Below are positions 11,486 to 21,497 of a stretch of 64,000 bases of DNA, piece after piece. The stretch lies in NCBI GenBank assembly GCA_004369045.1, contig ML213510.1:818736-882735 (forward strand). Reading direction: 5' to 3'. How positions within the stretch are numbered: position 1 is the stretch's first letter; every line of letters begins with the position of its first letter. The notes below the pieces were generated by a model. It saw nothing but the letters and a program-made list of their open reading frames with translations. It ran no database searches and had not been told where the DNA came from. Position numbers and translations under genes: made by a program. Source of the stretch: Heliocybe sulcata (Eukaryota > Basidiomycota > Agaricomycetes > Gloeophyllales > Gloeophyllaceae).

Positions 11486-13034
11486 TCAACTCCTATAATC
11501 TCCATTGATCCGCACATACTCCTACAAACGCAATCATAAGTCAATCACGCATCTGAGCCATAACAGCAATCAATCCAGGCACTCACATAGCTCAGATCAC
11601 ACGTGTAATACTGTGCACTCTCGCTGCCTAATCCCAAGTCCACGCGCATCTCAAAGTCCTCTTGGCTGAGGATCTCCTTTGCGCGCACCTCGTCCACCTT
11701 CTCCGGCTCGCCGTTGACAAGCACGGGCAGGTGAGCAGAGCCGTCCGCAGGGACGAAGGTAACGCTGACGCGCGTGGGGTCGATGGGAGAGGAGAGAGGG
11801 ATGGAGCCGGTGGCGGCGAGGATACGGCCCCAACTGCAAGAAAAGGTGGTTAAGTGCGTGGATGGGGAGAGGGTGCAATGGCTTACTTGGCGTCCTGGCC
11901 ATACAGGGCGGTTTTTACGAGTGCGGACGTCGATATCCGGGATGCAACTTTGTGGGCATCGGAGTATGTAGGAGCACCCTGCAGAATAGTGAATCAACAA
12001 GAGGTCGCGAGTAAAACTCTGAAACATACCTCAACTGTAACCGTAGCAAACTTCGTAGCGCCCTCTCCATCCCTGACCACAAGCTTGGCAAGGTCGATAG
12101 CGAACGACGTCAGTTCCTGTTTGAAAGCCTCGTACGCCTCTTTGTCCGTCGCCTCGTCGATCTCACGTCCCTCAGCGGCAGCGCCATTTGCCAGGACGAT
12201 AATCGTGTCGTTGGTCGACATGTCCCCATCCACGCTAATCGAGTTGAAGCTCCTCTCCACCGCATACGTGAGCGCATCCTGCAAGCTCTTCGGCGAGACC
12301 GCCGCGTCCGTCACAATGCACCCAAGAAGTGTCGCATGGAGCTGACCACTCGAGGCAGGAGGGCCCATGTCGGGGTGTATCATCCCAGCGCCCTTGTCGA
12401 TCCCGGCCATCCGATACTCCCTACCCTTGACCGTGAACGTGCGCGCCCTGAGCTTCGGAAACGTGTCCGTCGTCATGAACGCGCGCGCTACCCTCTCCCA
12501 GGCCTCGAACCCCGCGCCGAGCTTCGCCTTGTCCTTGTGCGCCTGAATACCCGCGATGATCTTCTCGATGGGGAGGTTCTGCCCAATCACCCCAGTCGAC
12601 ATGACCAGCGTCTCGCTCGCCGCCCCCTCCTTGGGCGGAGGGTCAAGCAGTGCATCCGCCGCCCTTACCATCGCCCACGCATCCTCCATCCCCTTCTTCC
12701 CCGTCACCGCATTCGCACACCCGCTATTCACCACGATCCCCCGCGCCCGCGCGCCTCCCCTCTCCAGCACGTCCTGGCTCACTACGACGGGCGCCGCTTT
12801 GAACGCATTCCTTGTAAAACACGCCGCCGCGCTAGCTGGCTTTTCGGACAAGATGAGACCCAAGTCGAGGAGCCCCGCCTTCTTCTTGATACCGCAGTGC
12901 ACGCCGCCCGCGAGGTAGCCTTTTGGAAAAGAGGAGTCCGGGATGGGCGCGTGGTGGTGCGCTTTGGGCGGCCCCGGACGTGGAGTGATGGTCGACGAGA
13001 AACGCTTCCATAGGGTCCGCGCCGGCGAGGCCAT
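11486..13034 (-). CDS. ARG7: Ornithine acetyltransferase / acetylglutamate synthase (ArgJ family), mitochondrial
   Basis: Bifunctional arginine-biosynthesis enzyme moving the acetyl group from N-acetylornithine to glutamate; in fungi it works in the mitochondrial matrix. Exons 13034-12030, 11978-11887, 11833-11587 and a 36-bp last exon 11521-11486 join in frame to 459 residues, the normal family length. The N-terminus is rich in Arg and Ser (MASPARTLWKRFSS), fitting a mitochondrial presequence. The self-processing site with the Thr nucleophile is seen in QLHATLLGCIVTDA, preceded by KGAGMIHPDMG. It ends in the family's C-terminus (CDLSYEYVRINGDYRS), reached only by splicing to the last small exon. 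Ntn-hydrolase-like self-cleavage into two chains is expected from the family. Confidence 0.96.
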
Positions 13035-13726
13035 GGCAGTAGGCTCTGGTAAAGCTTTCCCTGAGTCATGATCAAGTCAGTATTTAGAGGCAGTTATTCG
13101 AGTCATCAGGACTCATAACAGTCTTCTATCTTGGCCCATCTCGAAGACCAACGGCGGCATTGCAATTCATAGCATCGTATAGCAAAAGTAAGCATAGCAT
13201 ATGAATTGAGTTAATGAACAGCGTATGTGCCTCTCATTCGAACCGGAGTCCGTACCGATGGACAACCCCCAGCGTATTTACCGCAAACAGTGAGAACTAG
13301 AGAACAGTATGCTCTGCCATCGCTCCGTTACTCGCCACGCCGCTGAAATAGCGGCGAAAGAGTGCAGCCCCGAGGCTGCGTCGATGGTCAGAGTGCGACG
13401 GATGCCCGAATGGCAATTTTATGACAGTGTCATGTCACAGGCACGTGATTTAATGAATGCGTGACATACGCGTCAGAAAGTTATAAGTTTATAAGTAGCT
13501 GCTGTGGTCTTTGAGGACAGCTACGCATTGCCACATGCAGGTATACGCCATATCCCGGGATGCACACCTATGTAGACAGTGTGGTAATTATTCGACTCTG
13601 GGTCTAAGGCGAGCCTCGCAAATTGAAAGTATGCGAGGGGTCATTGTCGTGACTTAAAGATTCGAAAAAGGGCGAGTCGGAATTGGCATGCAAGCTGCCG
13701 ATGTCTTCTGACCGTAGAAACTAACA
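13035..13726. other. Intergenic DNA upstream of ARG7
   Basis: About 690 bp without a supported coding frame. It should hold the ARG7 promoter. A TGACA/TGTCA-rich stretch (ATGACAGTGTCATGTCACAGGCACGTGA near 13,420-13,447, including a CACGTG E-box) is visible and may bind bZIP or bHLH factors; this is inference. Confidence 0.4.
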
Positions 13727-13729
13727 CAG

Positions 13730-13970
13730 CGGATGATTCACGCTACGTGGCTTGCGGAGTTCTACCTCAGCAACGAGTTGGATGATGTCGTTGAGCATGT
13801 CTCGCATGATGCGGAGAACCTGGAAACCGAGAGGAGGATTGTGGAGGAGGATCTGAAGAACTCCTTCGTAACACATATGTAAGGTATGTGAAGCCTTCGC
13901 GCAAAGCGTCAACTAAACCTTTACAGGCTAATCTGGACCCTAAAACGATATATCAACTCGCAGAGCCGTC
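13730..13970 (+). pseudogene. Two-exon relic of a VPS18-like gene
   Basis: A splice acceptor (acacag) at about 13,730 opens a frame whose product resembles an internal part of fungal Vps18/Pep3 (ATWLAEFYLSNELDD, then HDAENLETERR). After an apparent 50-bp intron (GTATGT to TTACAG) comes ANLDPKTIYQL, which in Vps18 directly follows. The flanking exons of a full-length gene (about 1,000 residues) are absent, and the frame meets a stop just before the donor, so this is a fragment and not a working gene. It sits between ARG7 and the second phosphatase. The match is from memory of the family and needs an alignment. Confidence 0.45.
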
Positions 13971-14040
13971 CTTATTCATCTCCATTATAGCGAACAACAT
14001 CTCACACGGCGTCCATCATTATTATAGCACACGCACGCGC

Positions 14041-16143
14041 TCATGCAGTCCCGTTCCTCAGAGCCGGTGGGTACCTCCCATCAATAATGGTGTCCGGCGT
14101 CGGGACAGTATAGTTAGCATAACAGTCAAAATCGTAGTCAATCTCGGCCATGCGGTCCTTCATCGCGGGGATAAAGGTCGACAGAGGGCACAAGCCGTTC
14201 TTGTCTTCAGGACAGCCGTTCAGACCGGTCAGTGGCATCACCGCGTCGTTCAGGATCCATCGGATGTGCGTCGACACATCCGACGCCGGGCACGACAAGA
14301 CCTGCCCGACCAAGTTTGAGGCAAAGGGCGAAATTTGGCTAGTAATCCAGGACTACGAGTACGTGCGTTAGTGGGCACCTGGGCCTATGGACTGGTAACT
14401 CACTCTGTTGGCTGGAATGTGGTCGACTGGTAAAGGACCTCCGCTAGCTAGGCTCGTGAAGTTCATGGTTGCCACGACTGCGGGTCACAAATAAGTACCC
14501 GAGTTGCGCACTAGAGAGGCAAATCACTCACTGGCGGAGATGATCGTATCGTGCGTAGCGTCGACATAGATTGGCTGATCCAGCGGAAAGGTGATATTGT
14601 TCATAAGAGTTGTGTTGACCTCCGCGAAAGCGCCCGTGATAGGCGTCTGCGTCAGACGGGACATCATTTCACCAACCCATCCGAGACCGATGGCTGCAGA
14701 AGTTGGGTTTCCTGGGCCAGTACTGTACCAGAAAGAAATGTCTGAAGACGGAATATTAGGACAGCAACGTGGAGCTTGCGACATGGGTACTCACCAAGGG
14801 CATAGTTGAACCCTTCCCATTCTTCCTCAGTGAAGGCACCGCAGAAATCAGAGAAGCCAAGCGCAACAGTCTAATAATATGTGAATTCCATCACTGATCA
14901 GCGATAGGACGGATGGCATACTGACCTCGTAGGCACACGCAGACTGCATGTTATAGAGATCGCTAGTCGTCAGATTGATACCTTGGATCAAGGGCTGTAG
15001 TCGCTTCAGCGTCGGGGACAAGTACTTCTCAATCCATTGGTCCTGCAGGCTATCGCCATAGTATCCAATGCTGTCGGCATTGTTGTTCGGGCAAGCATTC
15101 CAGGGCGCAAGGGTATTGTTAAAGCCGTCAGATTCCACAATGATGAGCTCGTTATAGGCTGTCTGGTAGCTGTCGATTCCGTAGAAGCCGGCTGCGAAGT
15201 TGAGTCTGTACAGCGTCCCGGAATAAGGAACGAAACAAAGGAGACGTTGATCGCTACTCACGCCGATTGCACCATACGATCTGATGGAGTATCGGGGTTA
15301 AGCTTCCATCAGTGATTGGCAGATCTTGCTTCAGACAATACCATACCTTCCGAGGTCGTTCGCCACACAGGAAGTTCGGTGAAGTTCTTCAGAAGGTCGC
15401 CGTATTTGACTCGGAAACCGACGCCGAGGTCGAAACTGGCATCGCATTCCATAATCAACATTGGAACATGTCCAAGAGCCAAGAGAGACCCACAGTTCCT
15501 CCCTTCCGAAGGGAGTCAAGAGCTCGGCACCGAGCTTGTAAGTCCACGTATTTAGAAACTCAAGGGATCCAGAAGCAGTGAAGCCTCCGCTGACGGTAGC
15601 ATTGCTCAGCTTCTCGGCGAAACCGGCAGGGCCACCGCTAGATGTGGGATACCGAGCGCCATGGCGGTGAAGGAGATGGACCTGGTTGATACTGCATCCT
15701 TCTGGAATCTGAGGAGACGCCTCTGGCAAACCGTGGGCAGAAGAGGGCACGGAATACCAAGGAGACAGGTTGCCCCAGTATCGGATGGTATCGAAACCAG
15801 GCTTTTCAGACCCGTCTACTTCCGGGTCCGTCAAAGGGTAGATACTCTCCATTTCAGATGCAGCCGGGGCAGTCTGAATAGCTTCCGGTTCATCTCCAGC
15901 TACCGCGGCCATAGATCAGAGAAGCTGCAGGCAGTAAGACTAGGTAAAGCACCTACTCGGGGTAGGACCAGGATATCCAACTTGACTTGCGTCTGGGAAG
16001 TAGGAACTCAGGCCAGTGTTGGTTGCGCCCGGAGGCGGCCATACCGCCGACGAATGAGAACCGGCATAGCTGGATGCCTTGGGTACGGCGGACCCCAGCA
16101 CGAGTGGCGCAGTGCCGAGCACGAGGAGAAGCCCAGAAAGCAT
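14041..16143 (-). CDS. Secreted histidine acid phosphatase (phytase-like)
   Basis: Full-length paralogue of the gene at the window start. Exons 16143-15957, 15899-15494, 15435-15347, 15280-15262, 15205-14926, 14870-14795, 14741-14532, 14477-14404 and 14352-14041 join in frame to 550 residues. The ATG at 16143 starts a clear signal peptide (MLSGLLLVLGTAPLVLGSAV). The catalytic LLHRHGARYPT and distal ATHDTIIS motifs are both present. A 19-bp micro-exon (15280-15262) is kept in both copies, and exons of 312, 74, 210, 76 and 89 bp match exactly in length. The protein should be secreted and release inorganic phosphate. Phosphate-starvation control is usual for the family but no specific site was identified. 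Confidence 0.95.
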
Positions 16144-16241
16144 GGCGAAAACTTGAGTGGACAGGGACCTTCGACCGAACACTACCACGAGAGAGTACTG
16201 CCAAGGTCGAGCTCGCAGTTATATTTGCGTCGCTGTAGCAT

Positions 16242-16247
16242 TATATA
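16242..16247 (-). promoter_or_regulatory. TATA box for the phosphatase starting at 16143
   Basis: TATATA on the minus strand (the run continues to TATATAA), about 100 bp before the chosen ATG. This spacing supports the start at 16143. Confidence 0.45.
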
Positions 16248-16850
16248 CCCTGCCTTCTGAGGAGTATTATTGGACATGTGGGCTGAGAGAGTTACGTACC
16301 ATGTGTAACTTGGGGCGTCATCTTGGCCTCAATGTCTGTTAAGCCGTTCGGCAGTGTCAAGGACAGAGAGGAAGGAGCGAACGTTCGCAGACTTTAACTA
16401 TACCCGTTCCGTTTACGCTGGGTATGTCGGCCGTCACTGACGTTGACTGCATGGTAGGATACTTTAGAGCCTTAGGAGCGGTAGCAAGCTCACCTGTCAG
16501 ATTCTGACTATTGCGCACGCACGATAATAACTGATCCAATGCCAGGTTTCTCGTACCTAAGGCCCAACCCCAGGCAGACGTCTCCGACAACGTACGCGCT
16601 AATCGACCGGTTGAAGAGCACGCCTTTGCCCTATCCTCTTTCTTCTCACGCCACTTCACTCACTTTCGTGCATACTACATTCTCCGTCCGTGTTTATAAA
16701 GGCTTTATGCTTCCAACCTGTCGCTCCTCCCCCACTTTCTTTCCCTCTGTCGCAAGTGTCGAGCAATTAACCCTGAAGTCATAGGAGGCCTCGGGGCCGC
16801 ACTGTGTCGTCGCCTACCGTACAAGATTGGTATTCAACGCGTCTCTAGCG

Positions 16851-17283
16851 CAGACGGTCAAGGGACAAGCGGGGCATGTTTTAATCCTGACCGTGTCGTC
16901 ATATGGCTAGTCCCAGTCTGCAAGAGGCAATTGGGCGTGCTTTGATCCATCTTGCACAAAGAACAGGTGGAGACGGGCAGGATAGGCGTTGTGCACAATT
17001 GTCGCTATGCGCCACGTCTTGTGTAGCTGAAGATGTCTAACGCGACCAGTTCTGGTAAAGCGGGCATCTTCGTCTTGTCTTGGTGGGCCGAGGCCCACCA
17101 AGTGTGAACCACTTCGACCGCGTCTCTTTTCGGCATCACTCGAGACGACTAACTTCCTCCCGATGGTAGAGTCCAACAGACGGTAAACGTTTGCGTCGGG
17201 ATATGTTTCAATGTTGACCATTTCGTCATATGGCCAGCCGTCTGCCTGCAAGCGACAGGTGGGCGGGCCTCGATCAAGGCTGT
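16851..17283 (+). repeat. Diverged direct repeat of about 105 bp upstream of a gene candidate
   Basis: Sequence starting CAGACGGT at 16,851 is repeated in degenerate form from 17,177. Both copies share CAGACGGT, a GTTT-AAT-TGACC block, CGTCATATGGC and a TGCAAG segment in the same order. Spacing is about 326 bp. The second copy ends about 75 bp before the ATG at 17358, so this looks like an old tandem duplication of a promoter or gene start. The DNA from 16,250 to 16,850 shows no supported gene. Confidence 0.5.
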
Positions 17284-17357
17284 CAGCCATCGTCAGCCGC
17301 CAGGAAAGTGTATAAGAACTCCACCCTCTCCTCGATATCCCCCATCCATTCTACTAG

Positions 17358-18422
17358 ATGTCTTCGACTTCAACCTTCTCTGCTCTATCTGCATTCTCTA
17401 GTACGACTGCGAGCAATAGACTCGAGCCGGTGGTCGATCTTATCAGCGTCGTCAGTCTCTCGCGTGCAGCCCTTACCCTGCGACGGCTACTCTCGCCTTC
17501 GGGTCCTTGTCAATTCCCCAGCTCTCGGCGTCTCCTCTTGTGCTTCTCTTGGACGGATCCCCTGCAGGATGGTACCACGGCGACACGGAGAACAAGATAC
17601 TCTGCGGCACCCTTGGTCTTGCTTTCATCGTACTAGCCAGTATACTCTGGGTTGGTTGTTCGCTACACGGGCCCCCTCGCGCTCTTCGTCGGCTTCGAGT
17701 GAACTCAATATCATTTTGGAGTCGACATATAAATCAATTACACAAATGAACATCGGTGTGTCTCCGACCTTCAAGCTCAACATTACCCACGATGCACAAG
17801 GCGCTATGCAAGACTTCCCGACTTGCTCAGGCAAGACATATTTGGCCACCACTACCCTCTCCTCTGCGTGCCCGGACAAAGATTCTCCATCACCTCGCTA
17901 TCGACCTGCTGGCCACCGGGAAGAGATGCTTGGAGCTGGCAGCGAATCTGGACGCACCCCTCACCCAACTGCCGGACAAGATGCAAGAGAACAGGAGGAA
18001 GAGGACGGCGAAAGCAAGCGACGTAGTCAAGGCTCCGCTGGCCGGACAGCCCCTAAACAACGCCCTCCCCGTAGGCCGCAGGACGACACGCTCAGCGCAG
18101 GCGCGACATACTCTCGACGGGCACCACACTTTCAGGTACGATGATGACAACCCTGATGAAGAATAAAAATGGCAAGAGGATTCGCAAGAGACGGAAGAAG
18201 GAGGCACGCGAGGAAGAGGTCGACCACCTGGACGCGACGGCGCCTCTCAGGATCGCCTTCGACGTCATCAATCGGCGACAGACTGCTCGGTGCGATATGC
18301 GGAACTTGCTTGCGATGGAACGACTTGGTCTGCTACCCTCGACTGCCGAGGAACTCCAAGCTCTTGAGGATACGCATGAGTACTTGATGCTTCTTACGAC
18401 TCCGCGCATCGGACAATTGTAG
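17358..18422 (+). CDS. Weak candidate gene, small membrane protein of unknown function
   Basis: A TATAAG box near 17,311 precedes an ATG at 17358 (MSSTSTFSALSAFSSTT). Coding-like stretches follow in more than one frame and need introns to connect: a segment near 17,560-17,660 with one hydrophobic helix (ILCGTLGLAFIVLASILWVG), a segment near 17,870-18,130 (LLATGKRCLELAANLDAP), and a last exon after an acceptor near 18,174 that is basic then leucine-rich and ends at 18,422 (HEYLMLLTTPRIGQL). I do not recognise the family. The exon chain is not proven and the locus could be a decayed gene. Confidence 0.3.
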
Positions 18423-18895
18423 GAGCTTGGACCGAACACCTTCCCCCCACCGTTCAGTGTGACCTTCTCTTCCCGTGGGCATTGTAGGCAGGGGTTACAA
18501 TCGTGGCAGAGCGCATACTTATAAACGGGAATGGACAGGGCTGGCCGCCTGTGCATGGTTGCGCGACTTAATACCAGACACAGAACAGATGTCGATATCA
18601 TGGCCATGGCGGACCAGAGGAAGACAGTGGAGCAATCATTCGACTCTTGTGGACGTGCTTCACGAAAACCGTGCATATCTGGGACGGCGGAGCCAAGTAC
18701 TCAATGGTCATAGCCGTAATCGTGCATGGCATCTTGATAGGATGCTTGAAAGCGGATACAGGAAGTAGCAAGCGATAAGTCAGACCGCACACGAGAATAA
18801 ATAATCCTATAACAGAAACGCTCGTACAAGACACCCGCAGGCCGACATCCCAGTCAAACACACAACCAAAAACATATCAAGCCGCCCTCAGGTAC
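18423..18895. other. Intergenic DNA, no gene seen
   Basis: Convergent 3' flanks of the 17,358-18,422 candidate and the GH71 gene. No frame with splice support and no repeat were found. Confidence 0.4.
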
Positions 18896-20587
18896 CTACT
18901 CGCTAATCGACCCAACCCACGGGTTGAAGTTGTAGTACGAGCACGCATTCGTCACATGCACCGACCCATAGCCATCCGCGACCTTGGCTCCATTTCTGAT
19001 GATCTGGATGTATGGGATCTGGTCGTCCTCTGAGGGGAACGCCACGGAGCCCATGGTAACGCCGGCTTGGGCGTTGAATTCAGCGTGGTTGGAGCCGATG
19101 TCGAGGGAGATTGTGGCCGAGTCCTTGAGGATGGCCATGGCAAAGACGGCGTCGGCCGGGTAGTCGGCGTTGCGCGGGCGTGTGCCGGTGCTGGTGAAGA
19201 ACGGGTCGTGTTAGCATGTGAAGGAAGGGGAGACTCGAGAGGGGGACGAACCTGCAGGAAACACCCTTGGGATGTGCGCGGTACCAGAATACTACCTGAT
19301 CCTTCTATAGAGCCGAAGGACGACGTCAGAAATACGGCGTCGGATTGTCTGTGCAGCAGAGACTTACGTCGACACTAGGTGCAGCATTGTTCTTATAGTA
19401 CGAGATATAGTACTGCGCGGCAATTCGCCAAGGCGAGTGCACGAAACCGTTGACGTAGTTAGGAGCCTGGGTGCCAAGGTCGACATTGGGGTTGATGTCA
19501 CCACTGCACAGCAACAACATCTCAGTAAATACGCATGAAAGTGGGCGGAAGAGGAGACGGACATGTAGTGGGACTCGGCATAGTCGTTCCACGTAGCGAT
19601 CTCAACAATGTCTGGCTCGACCTGGAGGGCTTGCTGCCAGCGGTAGTTCCACAGGTCGTCACTGAGCTCTACCCAGTTGTTGGGGTCGCCGAGGTTCTTG
19701 AATTGCCAGGGAGATACAGCTGTGAATCGGTGAATAGGTTAGTGCCAGCTGTTATTCTGTTGTTGGCCAGTGTACGTACACATGATGTAAGGACCGGTGC
19801 GGCCTGCAGATTTCAGGGCATCTTGGTAGGCGACGTCGGTGTCCGTGGTAAGCTTTTCGCCGTTATCCGCAGGCCTGAACAAGCATCGATTCAGTCCCAA
19901 GTACTACAGACACGCGCAGATGATAAGGGGCTCACCATGACCACCAGTTGAAGAACCCGTCAATGGAAGGGAAACTCGAGAACATGCCATCAGCTGCAGA
20001 GGGGTCGCGGTAGCTCGTGAATGCGGGAGCCAGTGAAATGGTTATCCCTTGGCTAGACAGAGCCGACTTGACACCAGCCCAGAAGGAATCGCCATTGTTC
20101 TCGCCCGAGTATGTCGACACAAGGACCTGGTTATTCCACAAGTACGTGCTCTGGCTGCTGTGGTGCGCCGCCACCAAGGAGACAATCGCGTCCTGTGACC
20201 AAGAGTAGGACATGTCGAACGAGTAGAGGAGCTTGAAGCCAAGTGCTTCTGCAGCCGTGTAGGCGTCGTTGATGCGGCTTGTCTCGTAGTCATCCACTGC
20301 GACGTTCAGAGCTGTTGGTAGCTCGGGTCAGCCTCTCAGAGTCATTATATTCAACTGGCTCGACGCACCAAAACCTTCGATCCCAATGGACTGGGCGGTT
20401 TTCATATCATTGGTCCAGTCTGAGACAGAGTAGGAGTAGGAGTTTTGCGCCTTGCAGGTCTCAATTAGCAGATGCAGTGGTGATACCACAACCTACTCAC
20501 CATAAAGTGCGCGATTACGCTCCGTGCATCGGCGGAGCTGCATACCGCTAGACACGCCAGTGTCGCGCTGAATAAACGTCTGAGCAT
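18896..20587 (-). CDS. GH71 alpha-1,3-glucanase (mutanase), secreted
   Basis: Glycoside hydrolase family 71 enzymes cut alpha-1,3-glucan of fungal cell walls and act in wall remodelling, hyphal fusion or attack on other fungi. The ATG at 20587 begins a signal peptide (MLRRLFSATLACLAVCSSADA). Exon 1 runs 20587-20501 and the second starts AQNSYSYSVSDWTNDM, the usual GH71 N-terminus after VIAHFM. Later exons carry YSFDMSYSW and a segment ending SIDGFFNWWSW, both around the expected catalytic acids. The gene has about eight exons, and the last coding exon ends FNPWVGSISE at 18896. Length (about 430-450 residues) fits a single catalytic domain with no extra carbohydrate-binding module. Confidence 0.92.
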
Positions 20588-20655
20588 CGTGTAGACACCC
20601 GTTCACAACTGACAGACGCTGGATGATGGCGTTGACTACATATCCTCCGTCGATC

Positions 20656-20662
20656 TTTATAC
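20656..20662 (-). promoter_or_regulatory. TATA box for the GH71 gene
   Basis: GTATAAA on the minus strand, about 70 bp upstream of the ATG at 20587. Confidence 0.45.
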
Positions 20663-20935
20663 AACCGAAACAGACTTGTCGTCGGCAGAATCGTCCGGAA
20701 CAGTAGTCGCTATGGTATACTGAATCCGTCATATGCACACGCAGCACATTGTTGCGAAGATGAGACCGTATGGTGCCCGCTGGTAGTACGTATAGTGATC
20801 ATATGGGTCCGGTTGTGAGGCGTTGTGATAGGCTGTCATTAATGCATTGCCATGCTCGTCCCGCGTGCACGTCACAGGTCACGTCTAGACGCGTCCACGC
20901 ACGCTGTGGCAAACCTCAGGTGGCCTGCTGCCTCT

Positions 20936-20979
20936 AGGGTACTCAGGACGAGCGCAGAGGGTACTCAGGACGAGCGCAG
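20936..20979. repeat. 22-bp tandem repeat, two perfect copies
   Basis: The unit AGGGTACTCAGGACGAGCGC plus AG occurs at 20,936-20,957 and again directly at 20,958-20,979. The surrounding 20,663-21,497 is intergenic DNA between GH71 and HSE1 with no gene I can support. Perfect identity of the copies indicates a recent slip or duplication. Confidence 0.85.
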
Positions 20980-21497
20980 GCAAGGAAATAAATCCATCAG
21001 CGGCAGACCCGGCAGCTGCAGCCTGCAGGTATAGTCACTAAGCGCTGGAGATAGAACGTCATATCGAATTAAAGCCGAAGTCACCATGTCTGAAGCACGG
21101 GTTGAACAGGCAAGTCAAGCACGTATCCATTGTGGCTTAACGCGAAGCAAGTGTACGACCCTCTCATAAGCGAGGCGACAATTCCATGGTATAGAAAGTT
21201 AATGAACAGTAATGATATCACACTCAGTACAACATAAACATCTTAGCAATTATCGTCCTTGGCAACGAGAGAGACAGTCCGTCGTCGAGCGGATCCAACA
21301 GCAGCCAACTGGCCTTTGTCGGTCCATCGGTAGCAGCTCCTCTTGAGCCCGCGTTTCGACGATGACGTAAGCAAGGTCACATACAACGAACCATCCGTCG
21401 CCCATTTGGTCACCCCCCATCACATACTTAACCATCCCATCTAACCACGCATCACCCGTCTACCCACCCATCAAGCTCAAGGCCAAGTCATCATCGC

